From the NCBI GenBank assembly GCA_013215385.1, contig JABSOY010000008.1, forward strand, positions 310,001 through 374,000: 64,000 nt of DNA, given 5' to 3'. Under the pieces are notes generated by a model. The model saw only the letters and a program-made list of their open reading frames with translations, had not been told where the DNA came from and searched no databases. Position numbers and translations under genes: made by a program. Source of the DNA: Colwellia sp. GTDB lineage: Bacteria > Pseudomonadota > Gammaproteobacteria > Enterobacterales > Alteromonadaceae. Of this stretch, positions 28,909 to 38,332 are shown piece after piece. Within the stretch, counting starts at the first letter, position 1. The number at the start of each line of letters is the position of its first letter.

Positions 28909-29652
28909 ATGAGTGCGAATACAAGTGTCCATGTTTCATTGGAACAAGCAAAATTGTTAGTGGAATATTTAGAAAGTGATCAGCAAGAGAAAGCTGATGA
29001 ATTAATTGCGGAAATTCAAAATCCCATTAATTCAGAGTTATTTGCTGAAATTGGCAAATTAACTCGACAGCTTCATGATTCACTGATGAATTTTCAATTA
29101 GATTCACGGCTAAATGATTTAGCTACTGCTGATATTCCTGATGCAAAGGAGCGGTTAAATTATGTTATTACCCGCACTGAAGAAGCTGCTAATAAAACGA
29201 TGGACGCGGTTGAATCTATTTTTCCTGTTGTCGCCACTATACAGAAGCAAATAAAAACCGTTAACCCGTTATGGCAGAAACTTATGCATAACAAACTGGA
29301 CATAACGGAATTTAAAAGCTTGTGTATAGATATAGATTTATTGTTAACAACGACGGAAAAAGAGTCTGTGCGTATGCATGATTTAATGACTGATGTGTTA
29401 ATGGCGCAAGATTTTCAAGATTTAACCGGACAAGTTATTCGTAAAGTTATTGATCTCGTACGTGAGGTTGAGGATAGCTTAATTGGTATGCTAACCGCTT
29501 TTGGAATTTCTACACACCGACCAGATCAAGAGAGTAAGCCAAAAGTCGGGGATAATCTTGTTGAAGGACCTATCGTCAATGCAGATAATCGAGATGATGT
29601 TGTGGTTGATCAAGACGATGTAGATGATCTTTTATCAAGTTTAGGATTTTAA
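28909..29652 (+). CDS. cheZ: CheY-P phosphatase CheZ
   Basis: The 247-residue, mostly helical protein has the catalytic segment LMAQDFQDLTGQVIRKV with the active Gln, and a C-terminal peptide DDVDDLLSSLGF that anchors CheY-P. CheZ speeds CheY-P dephosphorylation at the array. It precedes cheA by 13 bp. Confidence 0.96.
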   Translation: MSANTSVHVSLEQAKLLVEYLESDQQEKADELIAEIQNPINSELFAEIGKLTRQLHDSLMNFQLDSRLNDLATADIPDAKERLNYVITRTEEAANKTMDAVESIFPVVATIQKQIKTVNPLWQKLMHNKLDITEFKSLCIDIDLLLTTTEKESVRMHDLMTDVLMAQDFQDLTGQVIRKVIDLVREVEDSLIGMLTAFGISTHRPDQESKPKVGDNLVEGPIVNADNRDDVVVDQDDVDDLLSSLGF

Positions 29653-29665
29653 TAGGAGTTGTTGG

Positions 29666-31765
29666 ATGTCATTTGAGCAAGATGAAGAGATTCTTCAGGA
29701 TTTTTTAATTGAAGCTGGAGAAATACTTGAAACGCTTTCGGAGCAGCTTGTAGAACTGGAAAACGATCCTGATAATGCAGAGTTATTAAATGCTATCTTT
29801 AGAGGTTTCCATACTATTAAAGGGGGAGCTGGTTTTTTAGCATTGCATAATTTAGTTGAAGTTTGTCACGGTGCTGAAAATATTTTTGATTTATTACGCT
29901 CGGGCAAACGTAGCGTTACATCGGAATTAATGGATGTTATTTTACAAGCACTTGACCTGGTCAATGAGATGTTCATACAAGTTCAAAACGGTGAAGAGCT
30001 TGTCAAAGCTTCAACTGAATTACTTGCCGAATTAGATCGTCTGAGTCAGCCTGAAACTAGTTCTTCAGTACCTGTTGTCGAAGCTGTAGAAACATCTGCA
30101 GAAGGATCAACTGCTACTGATGAAATGTCAGAAGATGAATTTGAACGTCTTCTTGATGAATTACACGGCGGGGCTTCAGCTACTGCCGCTCCAGCTCCAG
30201 CTGCTCCTACTCCAGTTCCTGACAGTAATGATATTTCTGACGATGAATTTGAATCCCTTCTTGATGAACTTCATGGTCAAGGCGCTTTTTCTCCTGAAAT
30301 TTCGGACAATAAGGCAAGTACAACAACTAACTCATCTTCAGATGAAATTAGCGATGATGATTTTGAAGCGCTCCTAGATGAATTACACGGTCAAGGGCAA
30401 GCTCCTAAAATAACAACAACTCCAACACCAGCTGTTCCAAGTCCTACGCCAGTAGCTAAAGCGCCAGTAGCTAAAGCTCCAGTAGCCAAACCTGTAGCAG
30501 CAAAACCTACAGTAAAAGCGAAATCAGCAGTAAAGGCTCCAGTAAAAGAAAAAGTGCCAGCTAAAGTTATACAAAGTGAAACAACCGTCCGGGTTGACAC
30601 TAAACGTCTTGACCAAATAATGAATATGGTTGGAGAGCTAGTATTGGTAAGAAATAGATTAACCAGTTTAGGTCTAACCAAAGACGATGAAGACTTAACC
30701 AAAGCAGTTTCTAACCTTGATGCGGTAACTACCGATTTACAAGGTGCGGTGATGAAAACCCGAATGCAGCCGATAAAGAAAGTCTTTGGCCGTTTTCCTC
30801 GTGTCGTTCGAGATTTAGCACGTAGTTTAAATAAAGAAATTAAATTAGTTCTTGAAGGTGAAGAGACTGATTTAGACAAAAACTTAGTAGAGGCATTAGC
30901 GGATCCATTAGTGCATTTAGTCAGGAATTCTGTTGATCATGGCATTGAATCCCCTGATAAACGTGAAGCTATGGGAAAAGCAAGAGAAGGTACTGTGCTA
31001 CTTTCAGCCTCACAAGAAGGCGACCATATATTATTAACCATCAAAGATGATGGTGCAGGTATGGATGCAAATAAATTAAAAGAAATTGCGATTCAACGTG
31101 GCGTGCTAGATACTGATTCAGCGGCTAGAATGTCAGATAAAGAAGCTTTTAGTTTGATTTTTGCTCCTGGATTTTCGACCAAAACAGAAATCTCTGAAGT
31201 ATCAGGCCGAGGTGTCGGCATGGATGTGGTGAAAACTAAGATCACTCAGTTAAACGGTACTGTAAATATAGATTCAGAGATGGGCGTAGGCACGGTATTA
31301 GAAATTAAAGTACCTTTAACACTCGCTATTCTTCCAACCTTAATGGTTGTAGTTGGCAAGCAAACTTTTGCATTGCCACTTGCTGGTGTAAATGAAATTT
31401 TTCATCTTGATTTAACAAAGACAAACGTTGTCGATGGACAATTAACGATTATTGTTCGGAAAAAAGCCATCCCATTATTTTATTTAGACCAATGGTTAGT
31501 ACGTGATTATGTGGAAAAACCGAGAGATAAAGGTCATGTCGTTATTGTTCAATTGGGCAATCAACAAATAGGTTTTGTTGTAGATAGTCTTATTGGCCAA
31601 GAAGAAGTGGTAATAAAGCCTCTAGATCGTCTATTACACGGAACTCCCGGTATGGCCGGAGCTACAATTACCAGTGATGGTGGCATCGCTCTGATTGTTG
31701 ATGTTCCTAATATGCTGAAATTTTATTCTAAAAAAACAGTAGTTAATAAGAAATTACGCTCTTAA
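29666..31765 (+). CDS. cheA: Chemotaxis histidine kinase CheA with three CheY-docking-like repeats
   Basis: The 699-residue protein has P1 (1-130) with the phospho-acceptor His49 in HTIKGG, P3 from about 306 (TTVRVDTKRLDQIMNMVGEL), a P4 ATPase with HLVRNSVDHGIE and GRGVGMDVV, and a P5 CheW-like end. Between P1 and P3 I see no folded P2. Instead there are three near-identical motifs at about 154-168, 190-204 and 228-242 of the form SDDEFExLLDELHG, then a Pro-Ala-Lys linker (262-300). The motifs resemble CheY-binding peptides in FliM and CheZ; the region is also where the ParC/ParP-interacting part of Vibrio CheA lies. Confidence 0.96.
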   Translation: MSFEQDEEILQDFLIEAGEILETLSEQLVELENDPDNAELLNAIFRGFHTIKGGAGFLALHNLVEVCHGAENIFDLLRSGKRSVTSELMDVILQALDLVNEMFIQVQNGEELVKASTELLAELDRLSQPETSSSVPVVEAVETSAEGSTATDEMSEDEFERLLDELHGGASATAAPAPAAPTPVPDSNDISDDEFESLLDELHGQGAFSPEISDNKASTTTNSSSDEISDDDFEALLDELHGQGQAPKITTTPTPAVPSPTPVAKAPVAKAPVAKPVAAKPTVKAKSAVKAPVKEKVPAKVIQSETTVRVDTKRLDQIMNMVGELVLVRNRLTSLGLTKDDEDLTKAVSNLDAVTTDLQGAVMKTRMQPIKKVFGRFPRVVRDLARSLNKEIKLVLEGEETDLDKNLVEALADPLVHLVRNSVDHGIESPDKREAMGKAREGTVLLSASQEGDHILLTIKDDGAGMDANKLKEIAIQRGVLDTDSAARMSDKEAFSLIFAPGFSTKTEISEVSGRGVGMDVVKTKITQLNGTVNIDSEMGVGTVLEIKVPLTLAILPTLMVVVGKQTFALPLAGVNEIFHLDLTKTNVVDGQLTIIVRKKAIPLFYLDQWLVRDYVEKPRDKGHVVIVQLGNQQIGFVVDSLIGQEEVVIKPLDRLLHGTPGMAGATITSDGGIALIVDVPNMLKFYSKKTVVNKKLRS
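30125..30391 (+). repeat. Three intragenic repeats in cheA encoding an acidic LLDELHG motif
   Basis: Copies at about 30125-30169, 30233-30277 and 30347-30391 encode MSEDEFERLLDELHG, ISDDEFESLLDELHG and ISDDDFEALLDELHG. The DNA copies differ at several synonymous positions while the protein stays conserved, which argues for selection on the peptide rather than recent slippage. Spacing is 36-38 residues. Confidence 0.9.
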
Positions 31766-31773
31766 CACTTAAT

Positions 31774-31806
31774 TAAGCCCTATCAAATTTTTAATAGGGG
31801 CTTTTC
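31774..31806 (+). terminator. Hairpin with U-run between cheA and cheB
   Basis: AAGCCCTAT pairs with ATAGGGGCTT with one bulged base and a loop of about 11 nt; the 3' arm runs into CTTTTC. It starts 9 nt after the cheA stop. It looks like a weak intrinsic terminator inside an otherwise continuous operon and may lower cheB and stator gene levels. Confidence 0.55.
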
Positions 31807-31832
31807 ATTGATAAAAATTAAAGAGATAATAA

Positions 31833-32990
31833 ATGCCCTATAAGGTATTGGTTGTTGATGACTCCAGCTTCTTCAGACGCCGAGTTACAGACATTTTAAA
31901 TAAAGATCCGAACCTTACTGTTATTGATGTTGCCGTAAATGGTATTGACGCTGTCGAAAAAGCGATATCTTTAAAGCCTGATGTGATCACCATGGATATA
32001 GAAATGCCATTACTTAATGGTATTGAAGCGGTGAAACAAATTATGGCAAAAGTACCGACCTCTATCTTAATGTTTTCATCGTTAACTCACCAAGGTGCTA
32101 ATGCTACGTTAGAAGCGTTGGAAGCTGGCGCTCTTGATTTTTTACCTAAAAAGTTTAATGAAATCGCTAAAACAACAGATGATGCTGGCAGTCTACTTCG
32201 CCAACGAGTCGTTGAGTTAGCAAAAACTCAAGGTGCGTTGAAAAGAAGAACAATACTAAGAACACAAGAAACAAGGGCTACTTTATCTTCATCAGTAAAT
32301 CCTATTAATAAGGCAGCCATTCAAGCTAGGGGATCACTACGCTCGCCGAAAGGCGAATCGGCTCAGAGAGAAAGTATTGTTAGTCAGCCGATAAAGCGAA
32401 GTTCAGGCAAAGAATATCAATTACTTGCTATTGGTACATCAACCGGTGGACCGATAGCATTACAAAAAATATTAACGCAGCTACCAGAAAACTTTCCATT
32501 ACCAATAATATTAGTACAGCATATGCCTGCAGCATTTACTCTAGCTTTTGCTAATAGGCTAAATACACTCTGTAAAATTAACGTCAAAGAAGCTGAACAC
32601 GGTGATGTTTTAAAACCGGGTTGTGCCTATTTAGCTCCGGGCGGGCGTCAAATGATTCTTGATGGCAGCGCAAAATTGGCAAAATTAAAAGTAATAGAAG
32701 ATAATTCAGAAAAAATTGCTTTTAAACCGAGTGTTGATGTTAGCTTTGGCTCTGCAGCTAAAATATTTGGCGGTTCAGTATTGGGGGTTATTCTTACTGG
32801 CATGGGATCAGATGGTAGGGAGGGCTCTCGTATGCTTAAAAGTAGGGGAGCTAAAATTTGGGCACAAGATGAAGCATCTTGTGTTGTCTATGGTATGCCA
32901 CAGGCCGTGACATCAGCGGGAATCTCAGAATTATCATTATCTTTAGCAGATATTAGCGAGAGTATTATCAAGGAAGTTGGCCATGGATAA
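31833..32990 (+). CDS. cheB: Chemotaxis methylesterase CheB
   Basis: The 385-residue protein has a receiver domain (Asp in [13 protein letters not shown]), a linker, and the methylesterase domain with catalytic Ser in [11 protein letters not shown], His in VQHMPAAFT and Asp in [11 protein letters not shown]. CheB demethylates and deamidates receptors. No cheR gene lies in the window. The 3' end overlaps the motC-like gene by 8 bp. Confidence 0.96.
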   Translation: MPYKVLVVDDSSFFRRRVTDILNKDPNLTVIDVAVNGIDAVEKAISLKPDVITMDIEMPLLNGIEAVKQIMAKVPTSILMFSSLTHQGANATLEALEAGALDFLPKKFNEIAKTTDDAGSLLRQRVVELAKTQGALKRRTILRTQETRATLSSSVNPINKAAIQARGSLRSPKGESAQRESIVSQPIKRSSGKEYQLLAIGTSTGGPIALQKILTQLPENFPLPIILVQHMPAAFTLAFANRLNTLCKINVKEAEHGDVLKPGCAYLAPGGRQMILDGSAKLAKLKVIEDNSEKIAFKPSVDVSFGSAAKIFGGSVLGVILTGMGSDGREGSRMLKSRGAKIWAQDEASCVVYGMPQAVTSAGISELSLSLADISESIIKEVGHG

Positions 32991-33729
32991 ACTCAGTATT
33001 GCCGGATTATTTGTTGCTTTCGCGGCTATATATTTTGGTTTCGTACTTGATGGTGGTGCCTTTGACAAATTATTTCAATTACCCGCTTTTATTATAGTCT
33101 TTGGCGGTACTTTAGGAGCTGTGATGCTGCAATCATCAGCAACACAGTTCTTTCATGCGATTTCTTTATTGAAGTGGATATTCTATCCTCCAAAATATGA
33201 CATTAACGAGGGTATTAAATCTATTGTTAATTGGTCTGAAAAGGCTAGAGAGTCTGGTTACTTATCCCTTGAACATATTGCTGAAGAAGAGCAAGACTTT
33301 TACACAAATAAAGCCCTGAATTTATTGGTTGATGGTGTTGAAGTTGATAACTTACGTGTGGCGTTAGAATTAGATTTAGATTTATACCGAGAGCATAATT
33401 TACGCTCAGCTCATGTTTTTGAATCCATGGGGGGGTATAGTCCCACGATTGGGATTTTAGGGGCTGTACTAGGCTTAATACATGCAATGAGCAATTTAAA
33501 AGACCCAACGTTATTAGGTCAGGGCATTGCTACAGCGTTTATTGCCACAATATATGGCGTTGGTTTTGCAAATTTAATTTACTTGCCAATAGCAAATAAA
33601 ATAAAAGCTATTATTCATCAGCAAACCATGTACCGAGAGATGATCTCAGAAGGATTAATAGCTATTGCATTAGCTGAAAATCCACATGCTATTGAAAATA
33701 AACTGTCGGCATTTAGGTTAGAACAATGA
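32983..33729 (+). CDS. motC: Flagellar stator protein, MotA family (MotC-like)
   Basis: The ATG at 32983 follows AGGAAG by 6 nt. The 248-residue protein has four membrane helices and the MotA C-terminal half ([20 protein letters not shown], then [17 protein letters not shown]). The position after cheB and before a motB-like gene and parC matches motC-motD of Pseudomonas. It forms the outer part of a stator unit. Ion choice cannot be settled by eye. It overlaps the next gene by 4 bp (ATGA). Confidence 0.93.
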   Translation: MDKLSIAGLFVAFAAIYFGFVLDGGAFDKLFQLPAFIIVFGGTLGAVMLQSSATQFFHAISLLKWIFYPPKYDINEGIKSIVNWSEKARESGYLSLEHIAEEEQDFYTNKALNLLVDGVEVDNLRVALELDLDLYREHNLRSAHVFESMGGYSPTIGILGAVLGLIHAMSNLKDPTLLGQGIATAFIATIYGVGFANLIYLPIANKIKAIIHQQTMYREMISEGLIAIALAENPHAIENKLSAFRLEQ

Positions 33730-34673
33730 ACCGGTTGCGGAAACGCCGACACTTTGTAGAACATGATAATGTAGATCGTTGGCTAGTTTCTTATGCAGAT
33801 TATATGACGCTACTATTTGCGTTGTTTGTAGTTTTATATGCGATGGCGATGGTCAATGAAGACCCTTTCCAAACTGCAACTGAATCTATAGGTAAAGTTT
33901 TCCAGGCCAATGACGATTTACCAAAGAATCGTGGCCACGGCGATGATATTTTAGATGTTAACTCATCAAAAACCAATAAACGCCTTTATGGCAGTGGCAT
34001 TTTAGATGTTGCAGGACCAGAGCTTGTTGAAGGTGACGTCACTCTTTCAAATGTGTCAGATAGCGATGTAGGCACTAATTTAACTTCTCTAGAAAAAGAA
34101 TTACATACCGCACTTTATGACTTAATCGAATCGGGTTTTGCACAATTACAAATTGATGGCGATTGGTTGGAAATAGAATTAAACAGTGGCTTACTTTTCC
34201 CTAGTGGTTCTTCATCAGCAACCAATAATGCAACAACAATTTTAACAGTAATCTACGATGTTATTGGCACTTCTACTAATTTTATACGCGTTAGAGGCTA
34301 TACTGATGATCAACCGATAAATACAGAAATATTTTCATCTAATTGGGAGTTATCTGTTTTTAGAGCAACGGCTATTTTGAGAGTATTAGAAAATCTTTCA
34401 CTTGATCCCGCTCGTATGGCCATTGAAGGTTATGGGCAGTATTATCCACGAGAAGATAATCGTACGGCTCAAGGGCGGGCACAAAATCGACGTGTAGTTA
34501 TTGCGATATCAAAATACGGTTTAGAGAAGATGAATTTATTGGCAACACCAACCATAAGTATTAAGGATGTAGAAGCCATTACTGATATTGATAATAAAGA
34601 AGGTGAAATCCGAATTATACGTCTTGATAATGGTGGGATTCGAATCACTACTCGAGAAGATGAACAACGTTAA
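33726..34673 (+). CDS. motD: Flagellar stator protein, MotB family (MotD-like)
   Basis: The 315-residue protein has a short basic N-terminus, one membrane helix SYADYMTLLFALFVVLYAMA containing the ion-binding Asp, and a periplasmic OmpA domain (VRGYTDDQPINTEIFSSNWE, then RMAIEGYGQ and NRRVVI). It anchors the stator to peptidoglycan. The tail after the OmpA fold is about 45 residues. Translation is probably coupled to motC through the ATGA overlap. Confidence 0.93.
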   Translation: MNRLRKRRHFVEHDNVDRWLVSYADYMTLLFALFVVLYAMAMVNEDPFQTATESIGKVFQANDDLPKNRGHGDDILDVNSSKTNKRLYGSGILDVAGPELVEGDVTLSNVSDSDVGTNLTSLEKELHTALYDLIESGFAQLQIDGDWLEIELNSGLLFPSGSSSATNNATTILTVIYDVIGTSTNFIRVRGYTDDQPINTEIFSSNWELSVFRATAILRVLENLSLDPARMAIEGYGQYYPREDNRTAQGRAQNRRVVIAISKYGLEKMNLLATPTISIKDVEAITDIDNKEGEIRIIRLDNGGIRITTREDEQR

Positions 34674-34708
34674 TTAGTCATATAAAGCTTTAAATAATAG
34701 GATATAAC

Positions 34709-35482
34709 TTGGTAGTTTGGACTGTAGCAAATCAAAAAGGTGGCGTTGGTAAAACCACGACAACAATTTCCTTAGGGGGCTTATTAGCCGAACAAGGTTA
34801 TAAAGTCTTATTGGTTGATACTGACCCTCATGCATCGTTAAGTTATTATTTTGGTATTGAGTCTGAAGATCTAGAATTAAGTGTTTATGATTTGTTCGTT
34901 CAGGTTTCAACTAAAGAACAAATTATGCAGAGCTTGTGCCCAACACACTATGAAAATATTGATATTCTCCCCGCGACAATGGGCTTGGCAACATTAGATA
35001 GATCGCTAGGTAACAAAGGGGGCATGGGATTAGTGTTGAAAAAAGCGATGAAGAAAATAGCTGATGAATATGATTATATTATAATAGATTGTCCGCCTGT
35101 GTTAGGTGTACTTATGGTTAATGCGCTTGCAGCTTCAGAACGGATAATTATCCCGGTGCAAACAGAATTCCTAGCCTTAAAGGGATTAGACCGAATGATG
35201 AAAACGTTAGACATTATGCAAACGGAACAAGATCAACCGTTCAAATATAGTATAGTGCCAACAATGTTTGATAAACGCACAAAAGCATCGTTGTTAACCT
35301 ATAGGAAGTTACAAGAATTATATGGTGAAAGCGTTTGGGCTGGAGTTATCCCAGTAGATACTAACTTTAGAAACGCCAGTAGCTCGCAACAAGTTCCTTC
35401 AGATTATGCACCATCAACACGTGGTGTTGGTGCATATAAAAAATTGTTAAATAGTTTATTAGAACTACAAAAGTTGAGTTAA
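34709..35482 (+). CDS. parC: ParA-like ATPase ParC, polar chemotaxis array positioning
   Basis: The 257-residue protein starts with TTG after AGGATATAAC and opens VVWTVANQKGGVGKTTTTIS, the deviant Walker A of ParA proteins; DTDPHASLSYYFG and IIIDCPPVLG follow. In Vibrio, ParC localises chemotaxis arrays to the pole with ParP. The location between stator genes, parP and cheW supports this role over plasmid partition. Confidence 0.93.
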   Translation: MVVWTVANQKGGVGKTTTTISLGGLLAEQGYKVLLVDTDPHASLSYYFGIESEDLELSVYDLFVQVSTKEQIMQSLCPTHYENIDILPATMGLATLDRSLGNKGGMGLVLKKAMKKIADEYDYIIIDCPPVLGVLMVNALAASERIIIPVQTEFLALKGLDRMMKTLDIMQTEQDQPFKYSIVPTMFDKRTKASLLTYRKLQELYGESVWAGVIPVDTNFRNASSSQQVPSDYAPSTRGVGAYKKLLNSLLELQKLS

Positions 35483-35489
35483 TCGTTTT

Positions 35490-36296
35490 ATGGCAAAGTC
35501 GCTAGCTGCGAGCAAAAAGCTCATGCAAAATTATTTATCAGAATTGTTGACGGAAGATCAACAACAAGCTGATGCGCCTGTTATTCCGGTTAAAGAAAAA
35601 ACTCAGCAGCCATTAGAAAAGTTACTTCAAAAAGTAGATCTAACGGAACGTATTGTTGATTCAATCGATGAACCAGTCGTTACCGTGAAGAGTACGGTAA
35701 AAAGTACTGTTTCGAATAAGGTCGCAGTTCCAAACAAAACTGTTGTAAAATCTAAAACGATTGCAAAGGTCGCTACACCAAATAATGAACTGTTAACCAC
35801 CAGAAAAAGTGCTCAGCCGTTAATTGTTAAACAAAATAAGAATTATCGAAGGGGTAGTTTTCAAGCAATGTTCTTTGATGTTGCTGGTTTAACAATTGCA
35901 GTACCATTAATTGAATTAGGTGGTATTCATAATGTGGGTAAAGCAACAGGGTTAGTTGGTAAGCCTGACTGGTTCACAGGCGTTATGTTGCATCGAGAAG
36001 AGAAAATAAATGTGGTGGATACTGCTTTATGGGTAATGCCAGAAAAATGTGACGAAAAGTTAAAAAATTCGCTAAACTATAAATATATTATTATGCTCGG
36101 TAACAGCCCATGGGGATTATCTGCTGAAAATTTAGTAGACACAGTAACTCTAGAGGAAGAAGATGTTAAATGGCTCGATGCGCCGAGTAAACGTCCTTGG
36201 TTAGCTGGGTTGGTCAAAGATCGTATGTGTGCGTTGCTTGATGTTGAATCATTAATCAACTTACTTGACGCAGGTGCAAATATTAACCAAGATTAA
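35490..36296 (+). CDS. parP: CheW-like array protein ParP
   Basis: The 268-residue protein has a variable, Lys/Thr/Val-rich N-terminal half (to about 110) and a CheW-like C-terminal half (MFFDVAGLTIAVPLIELGGI, then GLVKDRMCALLDVESLINLL). In Vibrio the C-terminal domain joins the array and binds CheA, while the N-terminus binds ParC. It follows parC by 7 bp. Simple CheW is excluded by the extension and by a true cheW downstream. Confidence 0.92.
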   Translation: MAKSLAASKKLMQNYLSELLTEDQQQADAPVIPVKEKTQQPLEKLLQKVDLTERIVDSIDEPVVTVKSTVKSTVSNKVAVPNKTVVKSKTIAKVATPNNELLTTRKSAQPLIVKQNKNYRRGSFQAMFFDVAGLTIAVPLIELGGIHNVGKATGLVGKPDWFTGVMLHREEKINVVDTALWVMPEKCDEKLKNSLNYKYIIMLGNSPWGLSAENLVDTVTLEEEDVKWLDAPSKRPWLAGLVKDRMCALLDVESLINLLDAGANINQD

Positions 36297-36386
36297 TGGC
36301 TAGATCTCAAGTTGCTATTATACTATGAGTACTAACCGTTAAACAAACAGATTGATTTTCAACGAAATATTTAAGAGGCAGGCTGT

Positions 36387-36872
36387 ATGGCTGATGAAAG
36401 ACGCAATGAAACTGTAAATAATGATGAAGTACTACAGTGGGTAACATTTAAACTAAATAGTGAAACATACGGCATTAACGTTATGCAAGTGCAAGAGGTT
36501 TTACGTTATAGTGAAATAGCGCCGGTACCTGGTGCTCCTTTGTATGTGTTAGGTATCATTAACTTACGTGGAAATGTTGTAACGGTAATTGATACACGTC
36601 AGCGTTTTGGTCTAGAATCTTCGGACGTTACTGATAACACTCGTATTGTTATTATTGAAGCTGAAAAGCAAGTGATCGGAATTTTAGTTGATAGTGTTGC
36701 TGAAGTCGTTTATTTGAAAGCTTCAGATATCGACGAGGCGCCAAATGTAGGTAATGAAGACAGTGCTCGTTTTATTCAAGGTGTATCAAACAGGGAAGGA
36801 GAACTACTAATTTTGGTTGACTTAAACCAGCTTCTCTCTGATGATGAATGGGATGAACTTAAACAGTTCTAA
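36387..36872 (+). CDS. cheW: Chemotaxis coupling protein CheW
   Basis: The 161-residue single-domain protein has the CheW segments LNSETYGINVMQVQEVLRY, GIINLRGNVVTVIDTRQRFG and VDSVAEVVYL. CheW bridges receptors and CheA. An AGAGGCAGG ribosome site lies upstream. An intrinsic terminator starts 18 bp after the stop. Confidence 0.97.
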   Translation: MADERRNETVNNDEVLQWVTFKLNSETYGINVMQVQEVLRYSEIAPVPGAPLYVLGIINLRGNVVTVIDTRQRFGLESSDVTDNTRIVIIEAEKQVIGILVDSVAEVVYLKASDIDEAPNVGNEDSARFIQGVSNREGELLILVDLNQLLSDDEWDELKQF

Positions 36873-36889
36873 TGTAAAGCTGATCTACT

Positions 36890-36912
36890 AAAGCCTGTAA
36901 ATCAGGCTTTTT
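36890..36912 (+). terminator. Intrinsic terminator after cheW
   Basis: AAAGCCTG (36890-36897), loop TAAAT, CAGGCTTT (36903-36910), then more T: a perfect 8-bp stem and a U-run. The next gene (fipA) begins only 16 bp later, and no promoter is visible between them, so fipA may depend on read-through. Confidence 0.85.
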
Positions 36913-36927
36913 AGCGAAGAAGAATAA

Positions 36928-37398
36928 ATGTTTATTATCACACCCTTATTTATACTCTGCACGACTCTGGTACTTTTTTTAGTGCTGACAGCAATTGTAT
37001 TCAAACAAAAGTCTAATTTGACCTTGCTTCATAAAACGCTCCAAGCTCAAATGGAGGCACAAGAAATACTGCTAAATGAACTGCAATCTTCACAAAGTCT
37101 ATTGAATAGTCAATTGATTGACATAACTGATAAATGCCAGAGCCAGCAACTTGAAAACGAACAAGTCTGTAAACAGCTTGAACATCGTATCAAAGTATTA
37201 CAGCAAGAAAATCTTGAACAAAAACAGCTCATCGAACAAATAAAAAATCAGCAACCACAAGATAAACTTTATTCGCGCGCTTTTAAATTAGTTGAGTTAG
37301 GTGCAGATATAGATGAGGTAGTACGTGAATGCGATATTCCTCGTGCAGAAGCTGAAATGTTATTGTCTGTTCATAAAAATAAAACCAGTAATTCTTAG
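36928..37398 (+). CDS. fipA: FipA, DUF2802 polar flagellum determinant
   Basis: The 156-residue protein has one N-terminal membrane helix (about 5-25), a Gln/Leu/Glu-rich coiled coil (about 30-110) and a DUF2802 end (YSRAFKLVELGADIDEVVRE, IPRAEAEMLLSVHK). DUF2802 proteins at the end of the flagellar/chemotaxis cluster have been described as FipA, which works with FlhF and HubP to build the polar flagellum. The call rests on domain and position. A terminator separates it from cheW. Confidence 0.82.
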   Translation: MFIITPLFILCTTLVLFLVLTAIVFKQKSNLTLLHKTLQAQMEAQEILLNELQSSQSLLNSQLIDITDKCQSQQLENEQVCKQLEHRIKVLQQENLEQKQLIEQIKNQQPQDKLYSRAFKLVELGADIDEVVRECDIPRAEAEMLLSVHKNKTSNS

Positions 37399-37512
37399 TT
37401 TAGGAAACAATATTACTACTTTGTTACTAAGTGTAAATTATCGATACTTTTATGTTGCAATGGTTTTCATCATGTTAAACTTCATTTTTATTTTCCACTT
37501 TAGGGACGTTAA

Positions 37513-38307
37513 GTGAAAGTTACTACAACAAATTTTTGTTTATTCACTCATAAAATCAAACACATTTTTCTAGCACTATTAATATCATTACTTGCTGCAT
37601 GCTCATCAACACCACCTTCGGATAGTGATGAGCTTTCCGATCCTAAAGATCCATTCGAATCTATTAATCGCCCTATTTGGACTTTTACGTGGGACTATGC
37701 CGACAAGTATGTTATCAAGCCTACTTCAGAGGCATATGTTGAATATATGCCGACAGGCTTTAGAACAGGGCTGCATAATGTCGCTTTAAACCTGAATGAA
37801 CCGTCAACAATCATTAATAACCTTCTGCAAGGAAAGTTTAGTGAGGCTGGTAAAAGTACCGGACGCTTTGTGCTTAATTCGACCATAGGTTTATTCGGTT
37901 TTTTTGATCCGGCAAGTGATTTTAACTGGATGCGTGATCAAGAAGAGTTTGGCGAAGTCTTAGGTTCGTATGGCGTTGATGATGGGCCTTATTTAGTCGT
38001 ACTTGGGCCAAGTTCAGTACGTGAAGAAGTCGGCGACTATGTTGATCGTTATTACTGGCCTTTAGCGATAATTGATTTTTGGCCAAATTTATTTCGTCAA
38101 ACTGTGCTTGGATTAGAGAAACGAGCTGCACTTTTTGAACAAGAGCAATTGATTATTGATTCAATTGATTCATATGAATTTGTTAAAAATGCTTATTTCC
38201 AAAATATGGAATATAAAGTTTATGACGGTAATCCACCAATCGTTATCAATGAAGAAGAGGAAGATGAAATAGATTCATTTTTGGATGAACTTGATGACAT
38301 CGACTAA
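37513..38307 (+). CDS. mlaA: MlaA (VacJ) phospholipid-binding outer-membrane lipoprotein
   Basis: The 264-residue protein starts with GTG and has a lipoprotein signal with lipobox LLAAC (Cys near residue 30). The mature part has the MlaA segments DPFESINRPIW, FVLNSTIGLFGFFDPAS and FGEVLGSYGVDDGPYLVVLG. MlaA removes misplaced phospholipids from the outer leaflet, passing them to MlaC. The acidic tail EEEEDEIDSFLDELDDID is partly shown here and is unusually acidic. The link to the flagellar cluster is probably only positional. Confidence 0.95.
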   Translation: MKVTTTNFCLFTHKIKHIFLALLISLLAACSSTPPSDSDELSDPKDPFESINRPIWTFTWDYADKYVIKPTSEAYVEYMPTGFRTGLHNVALNLNEPSTIINNLLQGKFSEAGKSTGRFVLNSTIGLFGFFDPASDFNWMRDQEEFGEVLGSYGVDDGPYLVVLGPSSVREEVGDYVDRYYWPLAIIDFWPNLFRQTVLGLEKRAALFEQEQLIIDSIDSYEFVKNAYFQNMEYKVYDGNPPIVINEEEEDEIDSFLDELDDID

Positions 38308-38332
38308 GAGTAAATAATTGTATAGATTTGAC

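Noticed and set aside
30391-30879. 162-codon minus-strand ORF inside cheA
   Set aside because: Antisense to the Pro-Ala-Lys linker and P3 region; the repetitive translation (TGALATGALATG) simply mirrors the linker.
34709-36296. Plasmid-type partition system from the ParA-like gene
   Set aside because: The partner is CheW-like and the genes lie inside the chemotaxis operon, so ParC/ParP array positioning is the better reading.
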